The notes under the pieces are model-generated. The model was given only the letters and a program-made list of their open reading frames with translations, searched no databases and was not told the origin of the DNA. This document shows positions 33,318-42,316 of a stretch of 64,000 nt of DNA, in pieces. Every line of letters begins with the position of its first letter. Positions within the stretch are counted from its first letter, which is position 1. This DNA is from Peronospora farinosa (taxonomy: Eukaryota; Oomycota; Peronosporomycetes; Peronosporales; Peronosporaceae). The position numbers and the translations under genes are program-made. Location: contig CANTFK010000987.1 of the NCBI GenBank assembly GCA_947646735.1, positions 186,001 to 250,000 of the forward strand. Reading direction: 5' to 3'.

Positions 33318-33491
33318 TGCTTGGATGTACCCATCTTCCTCCTTAGCGACCGCGTTCACGCGGATCGCCATCGGAAATACTGGAGATCGCAATAGCGTAG
33401 TTTCTAGGCCATATTTGACCCCACATAGAAGTGCAAACTACTCCATTCACTGTTTTCCATCCTATTTGACATCGTCTTGAAACCTTTCTGC

Positions 33492-33547
33492 GAGATCGCG
33501 ACTCATCAATATTGGCCACGAGATCGCGACTCATTAATATTGGCCAT
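33492..33547 (+). promoter_or_regulatory. 28-bp direct repeat upstream of the A1 antisense ORF
   Basis: Two copies of GAGATCGCGACTCATYAATA followed by TTGGCCAY, 150-200 bp before the ATG at 33695. Further down, TTCACTCTTTCACTTCGCC (about 33586-33604) resembles the oomycete initiator consensus (TCAYTYY). Inference: promoter of the antisense gene, inside the 3' part of A1. Confidence 0.35.
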
Positions 33548-33694
33548 TTCGGACTTAACCGAAAATATGCGATCACACTTGGCGAAATTCACTCTTTCAC
33601 TTCGCCACAATCGTCCCCTGCACCGATAGCCCACATACAGTGTTGGCCTAACTGTGCACTGTCTCGCTTCACTCTTCTCGTCACTTCGTCCCTT

Positions 33695-36334
33695 ATGGCC
33701 AGATCTACACCCGAAAACGATCGCCACCCCCAAACTGGTGTGCTCGTTACGCGCGATCCAACGATGGGTTCCTCTACCGGATCGCGTATCTTGCTCCCGT
33801 CTACCCGGATAATCCTTCCTCCCGTTGCAGATCGTCAGAACGCGATCTCGTTGGTTTCTTCATTGTATGACCGCCTGGAAGCCCAGGATACCATCGTGGA
33901 AAGCTATCACTCCATGGAAAATGCCTTGCAGGAGCAGGAATTTCGTGGAAATCAGCTGGAGACGGAACTCAACTCGTATCACGAGTTGGTGCCTCGACTG
34001 TGCACATTCGTCTTGCGTCGAGATGAAGAGTTGCGTCAACAACTTGATGCCGCTCTCCACATGGCCGAAGGTCTCGACGAAGAACTGAACCAGCTAACGG
34101 ATCAGTCTCAGGAGATCGCCGATCTGAAGAATGCCTTGTTTCGAGCCAATGCAGAGAAACATCGCCTGCAGGATAAATTCCGCCGTGAGGCGGCCAATCT
34201 TCAGCGAACTCTGGAAGGAAAATTCCGGCAGCAGATCGCGTCCCTCCAACAGCAACTGGACTCCATCCTCGCACAGCGTAATACAGCAGACAGTGCTTTG
34301 GCCGCTGACTTTCGACGCATGAAAAGCAAGGCATCCAAGTACAAGAAAGCTCGTTCTCAGGCCCAGCAAGCCGCGAAACAACTGCAAGAGACACTGAGCG
34401 CGCTCGAGCTTGATCATGATCGCCTCCTGAGTACGAGTATTCGGAACGACGCAGCTTTGGATCGACTTCGTACCGAAGTTGCAGATCGAGAGGCAGAGCG
34501 CGATCTGGCCATCCAGGATCGAGATTTACTTCGTTCGCATCTGGCAGAATTGGCTACGGGCTTACTTCCTTCTCCGACTAGCCTTCTCGCGCTTTCCAAT
34601 CCCTCGTCACCCAATCGCAAACGTGCGTCATCTTCACCGACTCTGGACGTCCCCTGTAAACGTCCCCGCAGCGCTTTCGGTACTTCTGCTCAATCTGCGA
34701 CCTCGGAGGGATCTGGCATTCCAGCGCGATCTGGGACTTCGACGCGATCTGAAATTCCGGCGCAATCCGGTACTTCGGCACAGTCTAATACTTTGGCGCG
34801 ATCTGGTACTTCGGCGCGATCTGGTACTCCACCGCGATCTGGTAACTTAACGCGATCTGGCACTCCGGCGCGATCTGGTACTTCAGCGCGATCTGGCACT
34901 TCAGCGCGATCTAGTATTTCCCCGCGATCTGGTACTCCGCCGCGATCTGGTAATTTAACGCGATCTGGCACTCCGGCGCGATCTGGTACTTCAGCGCGAT
35001 CTGGTACTTCAGCGCGATCTGGCACTTCAGCGCGATCTAGTATTTCCCCGCGATCTGGTACTCCGCCGCGATCTGGTAATTTAACGCGATCTGGTAACTC
35101 AGAACGGTCTGCCAAGTCGGTGCGATCCGTTATTACAACGCGACCCAATGTTTCGTCGAAAGCTAAAAAGAAACGCAAAACGTGTCCCTCGCCTTCGCCT
35201 GACTCTGAGTATGACGGCTGGTCTTCCGATCCCGAGGACGCTACACTTGCTGCTCTATCCGGATCGCGTTCCACCACGAGGCGTCGCAACACCACGACGA
35301 AACTCTCTGGCAACACCGGATCGTCTCAGTCCCCTATCATAATTCACAATGGTAGCCCACCCTCCAAAAAATCACCAGTCTCGAGTCCTGCTACGCCCCC
35401 TAGCCTTACGACCAAGATTTCTAAGGTCGACCTTTTTGGCGAACCTTCTAGCGACTCGGACGGGAAGATTAGCGTTTCCAGTGACATCCGTGAAGATATA
35501 AACCAGTTGCTCACTCCCGCTCAATACGCCGACCTGCCTGATCTCCAAAAATCACGTGATGTGTGGATCCCAGGATATCGTGAGCGAAAGCCCCGATCGT
35601 CAACTCAGGTCGCTCCATGGTCCGCCCGACGGGTCAGTCTGACCAGTGTTGCCGAATTGGGAGTGGAGTTCTTCTATCGACACTTGTCCCGACCGAGAGG
35701 GTATATCTTCACCCCTCAAGCCAATCCCAAATCTCTTCTTGATTCTGAGTGGATTCCCCGACTGATCACCCCGGCACAAGTTACTGCGCTTTACGATCAG
35801 AAACCGTGGAACGTCACTCGTCGGCCGATTGCTCCCATCTCTTTCCCGCTGACCGGTTGGTTCAAAGATCTGGCGGACATTTACCTGGAATATGAAGATC
35901 GCCATAGGCAAGCCTTGTGGGAGGCAACCCACTTCCTGTATATCTCCCGCGAACTTCGGAAGGAGTATCCAGAGCTGGCGCAATTTTGTCAGCAACGCAA
36001 GCAGCGTCGGTCGAGATCTGGACCCCGCTGGAAGACTATTCTTCGCGTTATTCTCCAAGGGATGATCGAAGGACACTGTGATCTGGATATTTTGTTAGAT
36101 CCATACTTCCTCCACTTTCCAGTGTACGCAGAAGTGCGACCATGGTATCCTGGTTTGGATTGCAAGCAGAAAAACATTCCCAACCTGATTACTGCACTGT
36201 CGTTATTGGATTCTGCGGAGCCTTGGCGGAACCAATATCGGTCCTCAATCGCGGATCACCCCGGTTCATCCCTCGCCCGTTTATCCAGTAAATTCTTTCC
36301 CAAACAGCAGTCGGGATCTGATAACACTTCTTGA
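33695..36334 (+). CDS. A1 antisense ORF: coiled-coil and repeat protein
   Basis: An 879-codon frame on the strand opposite to pol, tail to tail with it, between the pol stop (36518) and the 3' LTR. ATG 33695 is the first ATG; the frame is open upstream to 33512 without one. Residues about 75-290 form a long coiled coil (SLYDRLEAQDTIVESYHSME, LRQQLDAALHMAEGL, QLQETLSALELDHDRLL). A Lys/Arg patch follows (NRKRASSSP, CKRPRSAFG). Residues about 340-485 are six-residue repeats (RSGTSA, RSGTPP). A Ser-rich stretch comes next, then a C-terminal region (595-879) that looks globular (WIPGYRERKPR, YDQKPWNVTRRPIAP, VRPWYPGLDCKQKNIP). A2 keeps the last 60 or so residues. No known domain recognised. Plant Tat-lineage elements carry antisense ORFs in the same place, a parallel rather than homology. 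Confidence 0.7.
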   Translation: MARSTPENDRHPQTGVLVTRDPTMGSSTGSRILLPSTRIILPPVADRQNAISLVSSLYDRLEAQDTIVESYHSMENALQEQEFRGNQLETELNSYHELVPRLCTFVLRRDEELRQQLDAALHMAEGLDEELNQLTDQSQEIADLKNALFRANAEKHRLQDKFRREAANLQRTLEGKFRQQIASLQQQLDSILAQRNTADSALAADFRRMKSKASKYKKARSQAQQAAKQLQETLSALELDHDRLLSTSIRNDAALDRLRTEVADREAERDLAIQDRDLLRSHLAELATGLLPSPTSLLALSNPSSPNRKRASSSPTLDVPCKRPRSAFGTSAQSATSEGSGIPARSGTSTRSEIPAQSGTSAQSNTLARSGTSARSGTPPRSGNLTRSGTPARSGTSARSGTSARSSISPRSGTPPRSGNLTRSGTPARSGTSARSGTSARSGTSARSSISPRSGTPPRSGNLTRSGNSERSAKSVRSVITTRPNVSSKAKKKRKTCPSPSPDSEYDGWSSDPEDATLAALSGSRSTTRRRNTTTKLSGNTGSSQSPIIIHNGSPPSKKSPVSSPATPPSLTTKISKVDLFGEPSSDSDGKISVSSDIREDINQLLTPAQYADLPDLQKSRDVWIPGYRERKPRSSTQVAPWSARRVSLTSVAELGVEFFYRHLSRPRGYIFTPQANPKSLLDSEWIPRLITPAQVTALYDQKPWNVTRRPIAPISFPLTGWFKDLADIYLEYEDRHRQALWEATHFLYISRELRKEYPELAQFCQQRKQRRSRSGPRWKTILRVILQGMIEGHCDLDILLDPYFLHFPVYAEVRPWYPGLDCKQKNIPNLITALSLLDSAEPWRNQYRSSIADHPGSSLARLSSKFFPKQQSGSDNTS
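34722..35135 (+). repeat. 18-bp coding repeats (RSGTSA) in the A1 antisense ORF
   Basis: More than 20 units of GCGATCTGGTACTTCAGC and variants, with a higher-order duplication of about 110-125 bp (ATCTAGTATTTCCCCGCG occurs twice). All variants keep the frame. Confidence 0.9.
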
Positions 36335-36338
36335 TCGT

Positions 36339-36488
36339 TCAATACAATTCCATTTTGTTCCTCCTTTTCGTTAAAATTGTCTTCTTTTGTTGGGCTTCTT
36401 TAGCCGCGATCTCGTCTTCCAGACCTTCGATCGCCATACTCATTACACACAAATTTCCTTTCCACCATCCTATGCAACCTTCTTGCAT
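36339..36488 (-). CDS. Small ORF after pol in A1 (possible)
   Basis: A 49-codon frame from ATG 36488, 30 bases after the pol stop, ending five bases before the antisense ORF stop. It begins MQEGCIGWWKGNLC and continues AIEGLEDEIAAKEAQQKK, like the A2 frame at 14172-14381. It may be coding or may just be conserved 3' sequence. Confidence 0.3.
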   Translation of the reverse strand: MQEGCIGWWKGNLCVMSMAIEGLEDEIAAKEAQQKKTILTKRRNKMELY

Positions 36489-36517
36489 ATTATACCATCC
36501 CCAACACTCGATCTTCG

Positions 36518-39500
36518 TTAGCCACCAGATCCCTCTTCATGTGATTGCATCACTTCAAAACGATTCCGGCTAATCTTGCCACGTTCAAAATCTCGCAATA
36601 AGGCACCACAATTTAAGTCGGCTTCATCCACCCAGGATGGTTTAGCATGACCTTTCCAGTAGACTTTAAACTGTCTATGTACTCGTCCAAAACGTGTCTT
36701 TCTATCAGATCGTACATCCACAATCTTTTCCACTTCGAATTCATCGTCTCCCAGATTACCTTCAAAACTGTCTTCTGGCAAAAGCGCTTCATCAAAATCG
36801 AATCGATATTCTTCTTCGATCGTCAGCAAATTTTTTGGACGATCAGGGAACGTCTTCACTTTCTTCAACTTGGATATATGTACGACGGGAAATAATCGAT
36901 ATGGCGTACCAGCAATCTCCAGTCGGACAGCGTGATCTCCACACATTTCTTTTACTCGAAAAGGTCCATGCCACATATGTGCTAGCTTTCGAGCGTACCC
37001 TTCTTTCACACGATCCAAATATAACCAGACTTGCGCCCCCGGCTCAATTTCGTGAGGCTTGAGATCTTCATTGTGGCGATCAGCACGTGTTTGGATCGCA
37101 GTCCTGAGTCTCTCATTTACTGCTTCTCTCGCCCGCTGATAATGCCGCTGCATATGATATCGCCACCTACGTGGATCGCGATCTCGACGCCTAGTACTTC
37201 CTAATGGTAACGTAGCTTCCAACGTAGATCTCGGGTCCCAACCATGAATCAAGAAAAATGGCGTTTCGCCGCGCACCCGGTCTTGAGCGGTATTGATTGC
37301 GAAAGTTAGACGTTCGGCATACTCATCCCAGTCTTGTTGATTAACGTCAGAGACATACATCTTTAATGCACGAGTCAGAGTTTGCACCATACGTTCCGCA
37401 GTTCCATTCGCTTGAGGGCGATATGCCATCGTTGCCCTTTGCTTTTGCCCAATAAGTCGATTGAACGCACGAAAAAAATCCGACATAAACCCGGGCTCTC
37501 GATCGTGCCGTATCGCTTCACTCGCACCGAATCGTCGAAAGATACACTCCTCGTAATTCTCGGCGATCGTCTGAGCTGTTCTAGATTTGCTCGCCTTGGC
37601 AACCACATAGCCCGAAAAGAGATCGACCCAGATCAATAATTCAGTGTTGCCTTTGAAAGATCTAGGCAGCGACGGAATATGATCCATGGCAATAATCTGG
37701 AACGGATAAGTAGCTTGTAAATTTCCCGGAGACTCTCCATTAATAACCGGACGTCCTTTTCCAGTCTCGCAGTCAGTGCATTCGCTCACATATCGTTGTA
37801 CACTGCGATACAAGCCTCTCCAATGAAAACGAGATCGGATCCGTTGATACGTCCTACCGATTCCCTGGTGCCCTCCTTCCAAACTGGCATGGTAGTGATG
37901 TAGAAAATCTTGCTGAAGAGTTTCTGGCACCACCAAACGAGCAATTCCATCGAGATCGCCCGAATTTTTCACAGCTCCCGGGCAAAAATATAGAATATCG
38001 CTTTCATCCACCTCATAATCACTTGCAATCTTGGCGCATGACTTCGCTTCTTCCATACTGAGATTCGTTATATCACCAATCAGAAAAATCTTTAGGTTAG
38101 CGATCCAACATTCCTCATCTTGAGCTTGTCGTATACGTTCACTTCGCATTTGCTGCACAAATTCTTCTTGCAAGATCTCGGGTGGTTGACGTCTTCTCCG
38201 GGTTGCTCTGGTAATCGCAGCCACTTTAACCACCGATTCGGTCTGCTTCGACTTCAACAACTCATCCAGTCTATTAAGAGTAATGAGATCTTGGCGATCT
38301 CCTTCCGAAGTGATGACCACACCTTGTTCCTTCTGTAAAGCAGTACTCGCCAGTCGATCTGCACTTTGGTTCCAGTCGCGTTTCATGTGTAAGAACTCAT
38401 GGATCGGCCATGATCGAAGCTTCTCCATTGCTTTCTGTCGCAACAACTGCAGTCCAGGAGCCTTGCAATCGATTTCACCCCGCATCTGTCGAATCACTAG
38501 GTTGGAGTCGCCACAAATAATAACGCGTCCCCTAGTTTGATTCTCCAACAGATCAAAGCCTAATAGTAAACCCCGATATTCGGCTTCGTTCACTGTTAAG
38601 TCCGTTGCATATTCCGATGCAGCAGCCACAATAGTCCACTCAGGAAGTTTCCATATTATCGCACTGTATGATCCACCCTTTCGCTTGGTTCGTGCCGATC
38701 CATCGAAACTGACGACCAAGAGACTTTCATCTTCTTCCACCGTAGGCGGTGGCATATTTAGAGTTTGCCTTGGCTGTTTCCGGGGAGCGATCGCAATCAA
38801 CACTTCGTCGACTTCTTCACGGGGAGTCACACTTGCAGCCAGGGCACCAAGCATTTCATCTTCGCCCTTTTCACATTTCTTGATCTCCAAAGTCCAAGTC
38901 GATAATAATGCGGCCCACCTACCTAGCCTGCCATTGAGACCGAAGGATTGCACCAACCAGGCCATCGTCGAGAAACGCGTAAGAACTTTAATCTCTCGCG
39001 AGACTAGCATGCAATAACATATATCCAAAATCCGAAGTAATGCTAGTATCTCCTTCTCGACCATTCCGTAATTGATTTCATTAGGCTTCAGCGTTCGGCT
39101 TGTAAAAGTAACTGGCCAATATATACCATCATACTCCTGCAATAAAGCTGCTGAAACGGCCCATTTACTCGCATATACGACAATTACCGGAGGCCGATCT
39201 GGATCGAAGTGTCTGAGGATCGGGGTATTAGCGATCTTGGCTTTCAACATGGTAAATGCGATCATCGCTTTTTCCCATCGAGTCCGTCCTTCTGGATCTG
39301 GATCGTCCCCAATATCGAACTTTTGATCTGAATCATTCCTGGTTGCGACAGTCGAATCCAATGCATTCATCTTGTCAGAACAGCGGATTTCATGGAAATC
39401 TGCTTCCCTTAATTCATATAGCACTGACGCATAAATCGCAAAGTCTTCGACAAATCGACTATAGTAATTCAAGCTTCCCAGAAACGATTGCATCGATCGC

Positions 39501-40201
39501 AACGTTTTTGGGAACGGAATATTCACCAGCGATCCCAAATCCTTTGGATTAGCTTCGATTCCTGCCAGTGAGACTTGATGACCCAGGTAGTCCACCTTAC
39601 GTCGTCCCCAAAAACTTTTAGCGAGACTGATCGACAAATTCCATTCGTTGCATACTTCTAACAATCGCTTTACCTTATCATATAAGGAGGCCCACGATGT
39701 TGCTGGAATTAGTATGTCATCAATATATGACCTTCGGCCAAGCACAGATGGCTTCTGGCTAGTATCCGGTTCGCCTTCTGTGAATACATCAACCAGCTTT
39801 GGCGATCCCGTTACCGTATCAGCGGAGTCGAGTGATCCTGTGGCAATTGCGTTTGGATCCGTACCGATCTTGAGGTATCCATACAGTGCATTATCAATTA
39901 GACGTTGGTAAATCTGCGGAGCGTTTTTTAGCCCAAACGGCATTCGTAACCACTCGAACAGGCCTGACGGCGTGATAAAAGCAGAAATCATCCTTGCTCG
40001 CTCGGTCATTTCCACGACCCAAAATCCACTGGCCATATCCAACGAACAATACCACATAGCTTTATCCATATCTTGCAATAATTCGCTAATCAGAGGCATA
40101 GGATACACCATCAATCTCGTGAGTTGATTCACCCGCCGATAGTCAATACATAACCGGATGTCGACACCATTCTTTTTTATGATTACCACAATCGGCGAAG
40201 C
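36518..40201 (-). CDS. A1 pol: RT, two RNase H, integrase, chromodomain
   Basis: A frame of about 1227 codons, in phase with the protease ORF and separated from it by the single TAG at 40202-40204. RT: GVDIRLCIDYRRVNQLTR, FEWLRMPFGLKNAPQIYQR, active site SYIDDILIPATS. First RNase H: IVVYASKWAVSAALLQEYDG, INYGMVEKEILALLRIL. Second RNase H of plant/archaeal type: VVSFDGSARTKRKGG, NEAEYRGLLLGF, IICGDSNLVIRQMRG, WNQSADRLAS, giving the D-E-D-D set. Integrase: HHCC zinc domain (YHASLEGGHQGIGRTYQR, CTDCETGKG), core (MDHIPSLPRSFK, IRHDREPGFMS, PQANGTAERMVQ), GPF/Y-like module (HGPFRVKEMCGDHAVRLE). The chromodomain-like end is FEVEKIVDVRSD and FKVYWKGHAKPSWVDEADL. All catalytic residues appear present. 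Confidence 0.85.
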   Translation of the reverse strand, partial: ASPIVVIIKKNGVDIRLCIDYRRVNQLTRLMVYPMPLISELLQDMDKAMWYCSLDMASGFWVVEMTERARMISAFITPSGLFEWLRMPFGLKNAPQIYQRLIDNALYGYLKIGTDPNAIATGSLDSADTVTGSPKLVDVFTEGEPDTSQKPSVLGRRSYIDDILIPATSWASLYDKVKRLLEVCNEWNLSISLAKSFWGRRKVDYLGHQVSLAGIEANPKDLGSLVNIPFPKTLRSMQSFLGSLNYYSRFVEDFAIYASVLYELREADFHEIRCSDKMNALDSTVATRNDSDQKFDIGDDPDPEGRTRWEKAMIAFTMLKAKIANTPILRHFDPDRPPVIVVYASKWAVSAALLQEYDGIYWPVTFTSRTLKPNEINYGMVEKEILALLRILDICYCMLVSREIKVLTRFSTMAWLVQSFGLNGRLGRWAALLSTWTLEIKKCEKGEDEMLGALAASVTPREEVDEVLIAIAPRKQPRQTLNMPPPTVEEDESLLVVSFDGSARTKRKGGSYSAIIWKLPEWTIVAAASEYATDLTVNEAEYRGLLLGFDLLENQTRGRVIICGDSNLVIRQMRGEIDCKAPGLQLLRQKAMEKLRSWPIHEFLHMKRDWNQSADRLASTALQKEQGVVITSEGDRQDLITLNRLDELLKSKQTESVVKVAAITRATRRRRQPPEILQEEFVQQMRSERIRQAQDEECWIANLKIFLIGDITNLSMEEAKSCAKIASDYEVDESDILYFCPGAVKNSGDLDGIARLVVPETLQQDFLHHYHASLEGGHQGIGRTYQRIRSRFHWRGLYRSVQRYVSECTDCETGKGRPVINGESPGNLQATYPFQIIAMDHIPSLPRSFKGNTELLIWVDLFSGYVVAKASKSRTAQTIAENYEECIFRRFGASEAIRHDREPGFMSDFFRAFNRLIGQKQRATMAYRPQANGTAERMVQTLTRALKMYVSDVNQQDWDEYAERLTFAINTAQDRVRGETPFFLIHGWDPRSTLEATLPLGSTRRRDRDPRRWRYHMQRHYQRAREAVNERLRTAIQTRADRHNEDLKPHEIEPGAQVWLYLDRVKEGYARKLAHMWHGPFRVKEMCGDHAVRLEIAGTPYRLFPVVHISKLKKVKTFPDRPKNLLTIEEEYRFDFDEALLPEDSFEGNLGDDEFEVEKIVDVRSDRKTRFGRVHRQFKVYWKGHAKPSWVDEADLNCGALLRDFERGKISRNRFEVMQSHEEGSGG

Positions 40202-42310
40202 CTATGGTGATGTCGACGGCTGGATAATCCTGGCTGATAGTAATCCTTTGATTAGGTCAGCTAACTTCTCGCGAAATTTGGGAGCGACCGGTCGTACTCG
40301 TTGTGCGATCGGGTGTGCTCCACCAACATCGATATCACACACTGCTCCTCGAGCTGCAGGAGGAAGCGCGTTTCCTTTGCCAATGAGTAAGTGTCGGTTC
40401 GCCCAAATTAATTGCCGTAGACTTTCTTGGTCCTTGGTTAAAGGAACTCCCGGATCGCCCACTTGGATATCATCAATCGTAACTTCTTCGGTGGATGACA
40501 CAATCTCAGGCAAGACAGCCATATGCTGATCCACATCTTCGGCATACAATTCACCACTCTCATGACAATACATCGAGTCTTCAGGCTTCATCTTTACACT
40601 TCCTCCGGCTAGAATAAATTCGTCGTTGATAATCGTCGTATCACTAGCTTGCTCTTGTTCTCGCAGATCGCGATCCAGATCGGCCAGATCGCGGTTATTA
40701 ATTACCATATCGGCCAGATCGCGGTCATCGTGATCCAGATCAGCCAGATCGCAGTCCTCAATTGTCGGATCGGGGTTATCGCGATCCAGATCGGCCAGAT
40801 CGCGGTTATTAATTACCATATCGGCCAGATCGCGGTCATCGCGATCCAGATCGGCCAGATCGCAGTCCTCAATTGTCGGATCGGGGTTATCGCGATCCAG
40901 ATCGGCCAGATCGCGGTTATTAATTACCAGATCGGCCAGATCGCGGTCATTGATTGCCAGATCAGCCAGATCGCAGTCCTCAATTGTCGGATCGCGCTCC
41001 ATACATTTCGGTGTATAGTTATTGTGAGTGTAATTATCTTCACCCCACGGCCCTTTCACGTGATCGACATTTGACATCCCTCTGATCGCATTGATTACCC
41101 ATGGAGATTGCGCTACTTGCTCGCTTTCATCTTCGATCACCCGATCTTCTACTTTGTTGCCACCGATTCCTCTTATCGCATCGCATTCATCATTGGATCG
41201 TGTCGTGGGTTTCACTGTTTCCGTAGTCCTTTCTTCTGCTTCCTTTTTTGAGCGTGTTAAGATCCTCTTCGGCGTAGGGTACGAAGGATGGTCCACTAGC
41301 GGTCCGGTATATTCCTCCAGTAGTTCTTCTTCTCGATCCGTTGTCGCTTCGAACGCTAATGTCTGCCATTCGTTATACCGACGCGATCCCACCGAGACAT
41401 ATCCTGGGGACCGAGGTATCATATCAGCAACCATCCACCAACCTAATGGCGATCCATGACTTAAAGTCACTTCTTGATCGCCGATATTAGTCAGCTGTAG
41501 ATACTTGATCTGACCTGGTCCCGTAGTTACTGTAGGTACCCACTTCGGATCGCGCCTCACCCAGATCTTGGCTTTAGGAGGACTAACTCCGATCTTCACT
41601 TCGGTCGATTTGCCCACGGGAATCACCACATATTGATCTGGAATTGTGATCGCTTGTATGGTCGCCCGGTAAGGGGGTCTTCGTCCATTCAGAAGTATCC
41701 TGACCTCATCAGGCAAACAAAGTGTTCCATCTGCTAAATCCAGGCGTATTCCAGCTGGGACCATAAAATCCATTCCTAGGATCGCGTCTTGACCTACTTG
41801 ATCTCCTACCCAAGCATCAAAATAATAGACTAGCGATCCATTCAGCGTGATCTTGATTCTTGTACGACCGTCCGTCATGTATGTGTTCTCACCAATCCCA
41901 ACACATTCTTGCCTCTGACTCTCGTCAATGACACATCCTACCTTACGAGCAAAGGTGGTGTCGACGATTGAGACTTCGGCTCCAGAATCAAACAACATAA
42001 TCGCCTTTTCATTGTTGATCTTGCCCGTTGCCTTGGCTTGCTTGAACCATTTTCCTGGGGTATGATATTTCCAATATCCCCGTGATTCACCTGGTGCTAA
42101 GTCGAGCTCCATTTTCGCAGGCGATCGGGCATATTCATCAACTCTTACGACGCTTGATATTGAACGCAGAAATTTTGAATCTTCACATGTATTATTCGGG
42201 TCGATCTGAGTGTTAACGCCCTGATCTGTCGATCTTCTTTCCACAAATGCATAAATGCAGAGCCTAGAACGCTCGGCTCGTACCAGATTCCAACCTGTCG
42301 AGCGTCCTAG
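40202..42310 (-). CDS. A1 protease region (first part of pol, -1 frame)
   Basis: The frame is open from the gag slip site (42310) to a TAG at 40202-40204. It has no ATG near its start. The retropepsin site is MLFDSGAEVSIVD, with ILGMDFMVPAGIRLDLADG downstream. A Ser/Thr and acidic linker carries the 111-bp repeats (DLADLDRDDRDLADM type, 40670-41000). The end is the start of RT (ARIIQPSTSP then stop). A2 has TGG at the stop position, so the TAG is a nonsense mutation that separates protease from RT in this copy. Confidence 0.82.
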   Translation of the reverse strand, partial: LGRSTGWNLVRAERSRLCIYAFVERRSTDQGVNTQIDPNNTCEDSKFLRSISSVVRVDEYARSPAKMELDLAPGESRGYWKYHTPGKWFKQAKATGKINNEKAIMLFDSGAEVSIVDTTFARKVGCVIDESQRQECVGIGENTYMTDGRTRIKITLNGSLVYYFDAWVGDQVGQDAILGMDFMVPAGIRLDLADGTLCLPDEVRILLNGRRPPYRATIQAITIPDQYVVIPVGKSTEVKIGVSPPKAKIWVRRDPKWVPTVTTGPGQIKYLQLTNIGDQEVTLSHGSPLGWWMVADMIPRSPGYVSVGSRRYNEWQTLAFEATTDREEELLEEYTGPLVDHPSYPTPKRILTRSKKEAEERTTETVKPTTRSNDECDAIRGIGGNKVEDRVIEDESEQVAQSPWVINAIRGMSNVDHVKGPWGEDNYTHNNYTPKCMERDPTIEDCDLADLAINDRDLADLVINNRDLADLDRDNPDPTIEDCDLADLDRDDRDLADMVINNRDLADLDRDNPDPTIEDCDLADLDHDDRDLADMVINNRDLADLDRDLREQEQASDTTIINDEFILAGGSVKMKPEDSMYCHESGELYAEDVDQHMAVLPEIVSSTEEVTIDDIQVGDPGVPLTKDQESLRQLIWANRHLLIGKGNALPPAARGAVCDIDVGGAHPIAQRVRPVAPKFREKLADLIKGLLSARIIQPSTSP
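40670..41000 (-). repeat. 111-bp coding repeat in the A1 PR-RT linker
   Basis: GCGGTTATTAATTACCA recurs at 40691, 40802 and 40913, an exact 111-bp spacing (37 codons). It encodes Asp/Leu/Arg-rich DLADLDRD units. Confidence 0.9.
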
Positions 42311-42316
42311 TTTAAC
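42264..42316 (-). promoter_or_regulatory. -1 ribosomal frameshift signal, A1 gag/PR
   Basis: Minus strand: G TTA AAC in gag phase (42316-42310), followed at once by the gag TAG (42309-42307). Inverted repeat CTAGGACGCTCG (42310-42299) / CGAGCGTTCTAG (42275-42264), one G-U pair, 23-nt loop. Protease is in the -1 frame, and that frame has a TGA just upstream, leaving an overlap of about 15 nt that contains exactly this heptamer. A2 has GTTAAGC and a mismatched stem. Confidence 0.7.

Noticed and set aside
33512..33694. Extending the A1 antisense ORF upstream to 33512
   Set aside because: The codon there is TTG and the added 61 residues cross the direct repeats; ATG 33695 is the first ATG.
40202..40204. 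TAG between protease and RT of A1 as a programmed readthrough site
   Set aside because: A2 has TGG here and no conserved context is seen; a point mutation is simpler.
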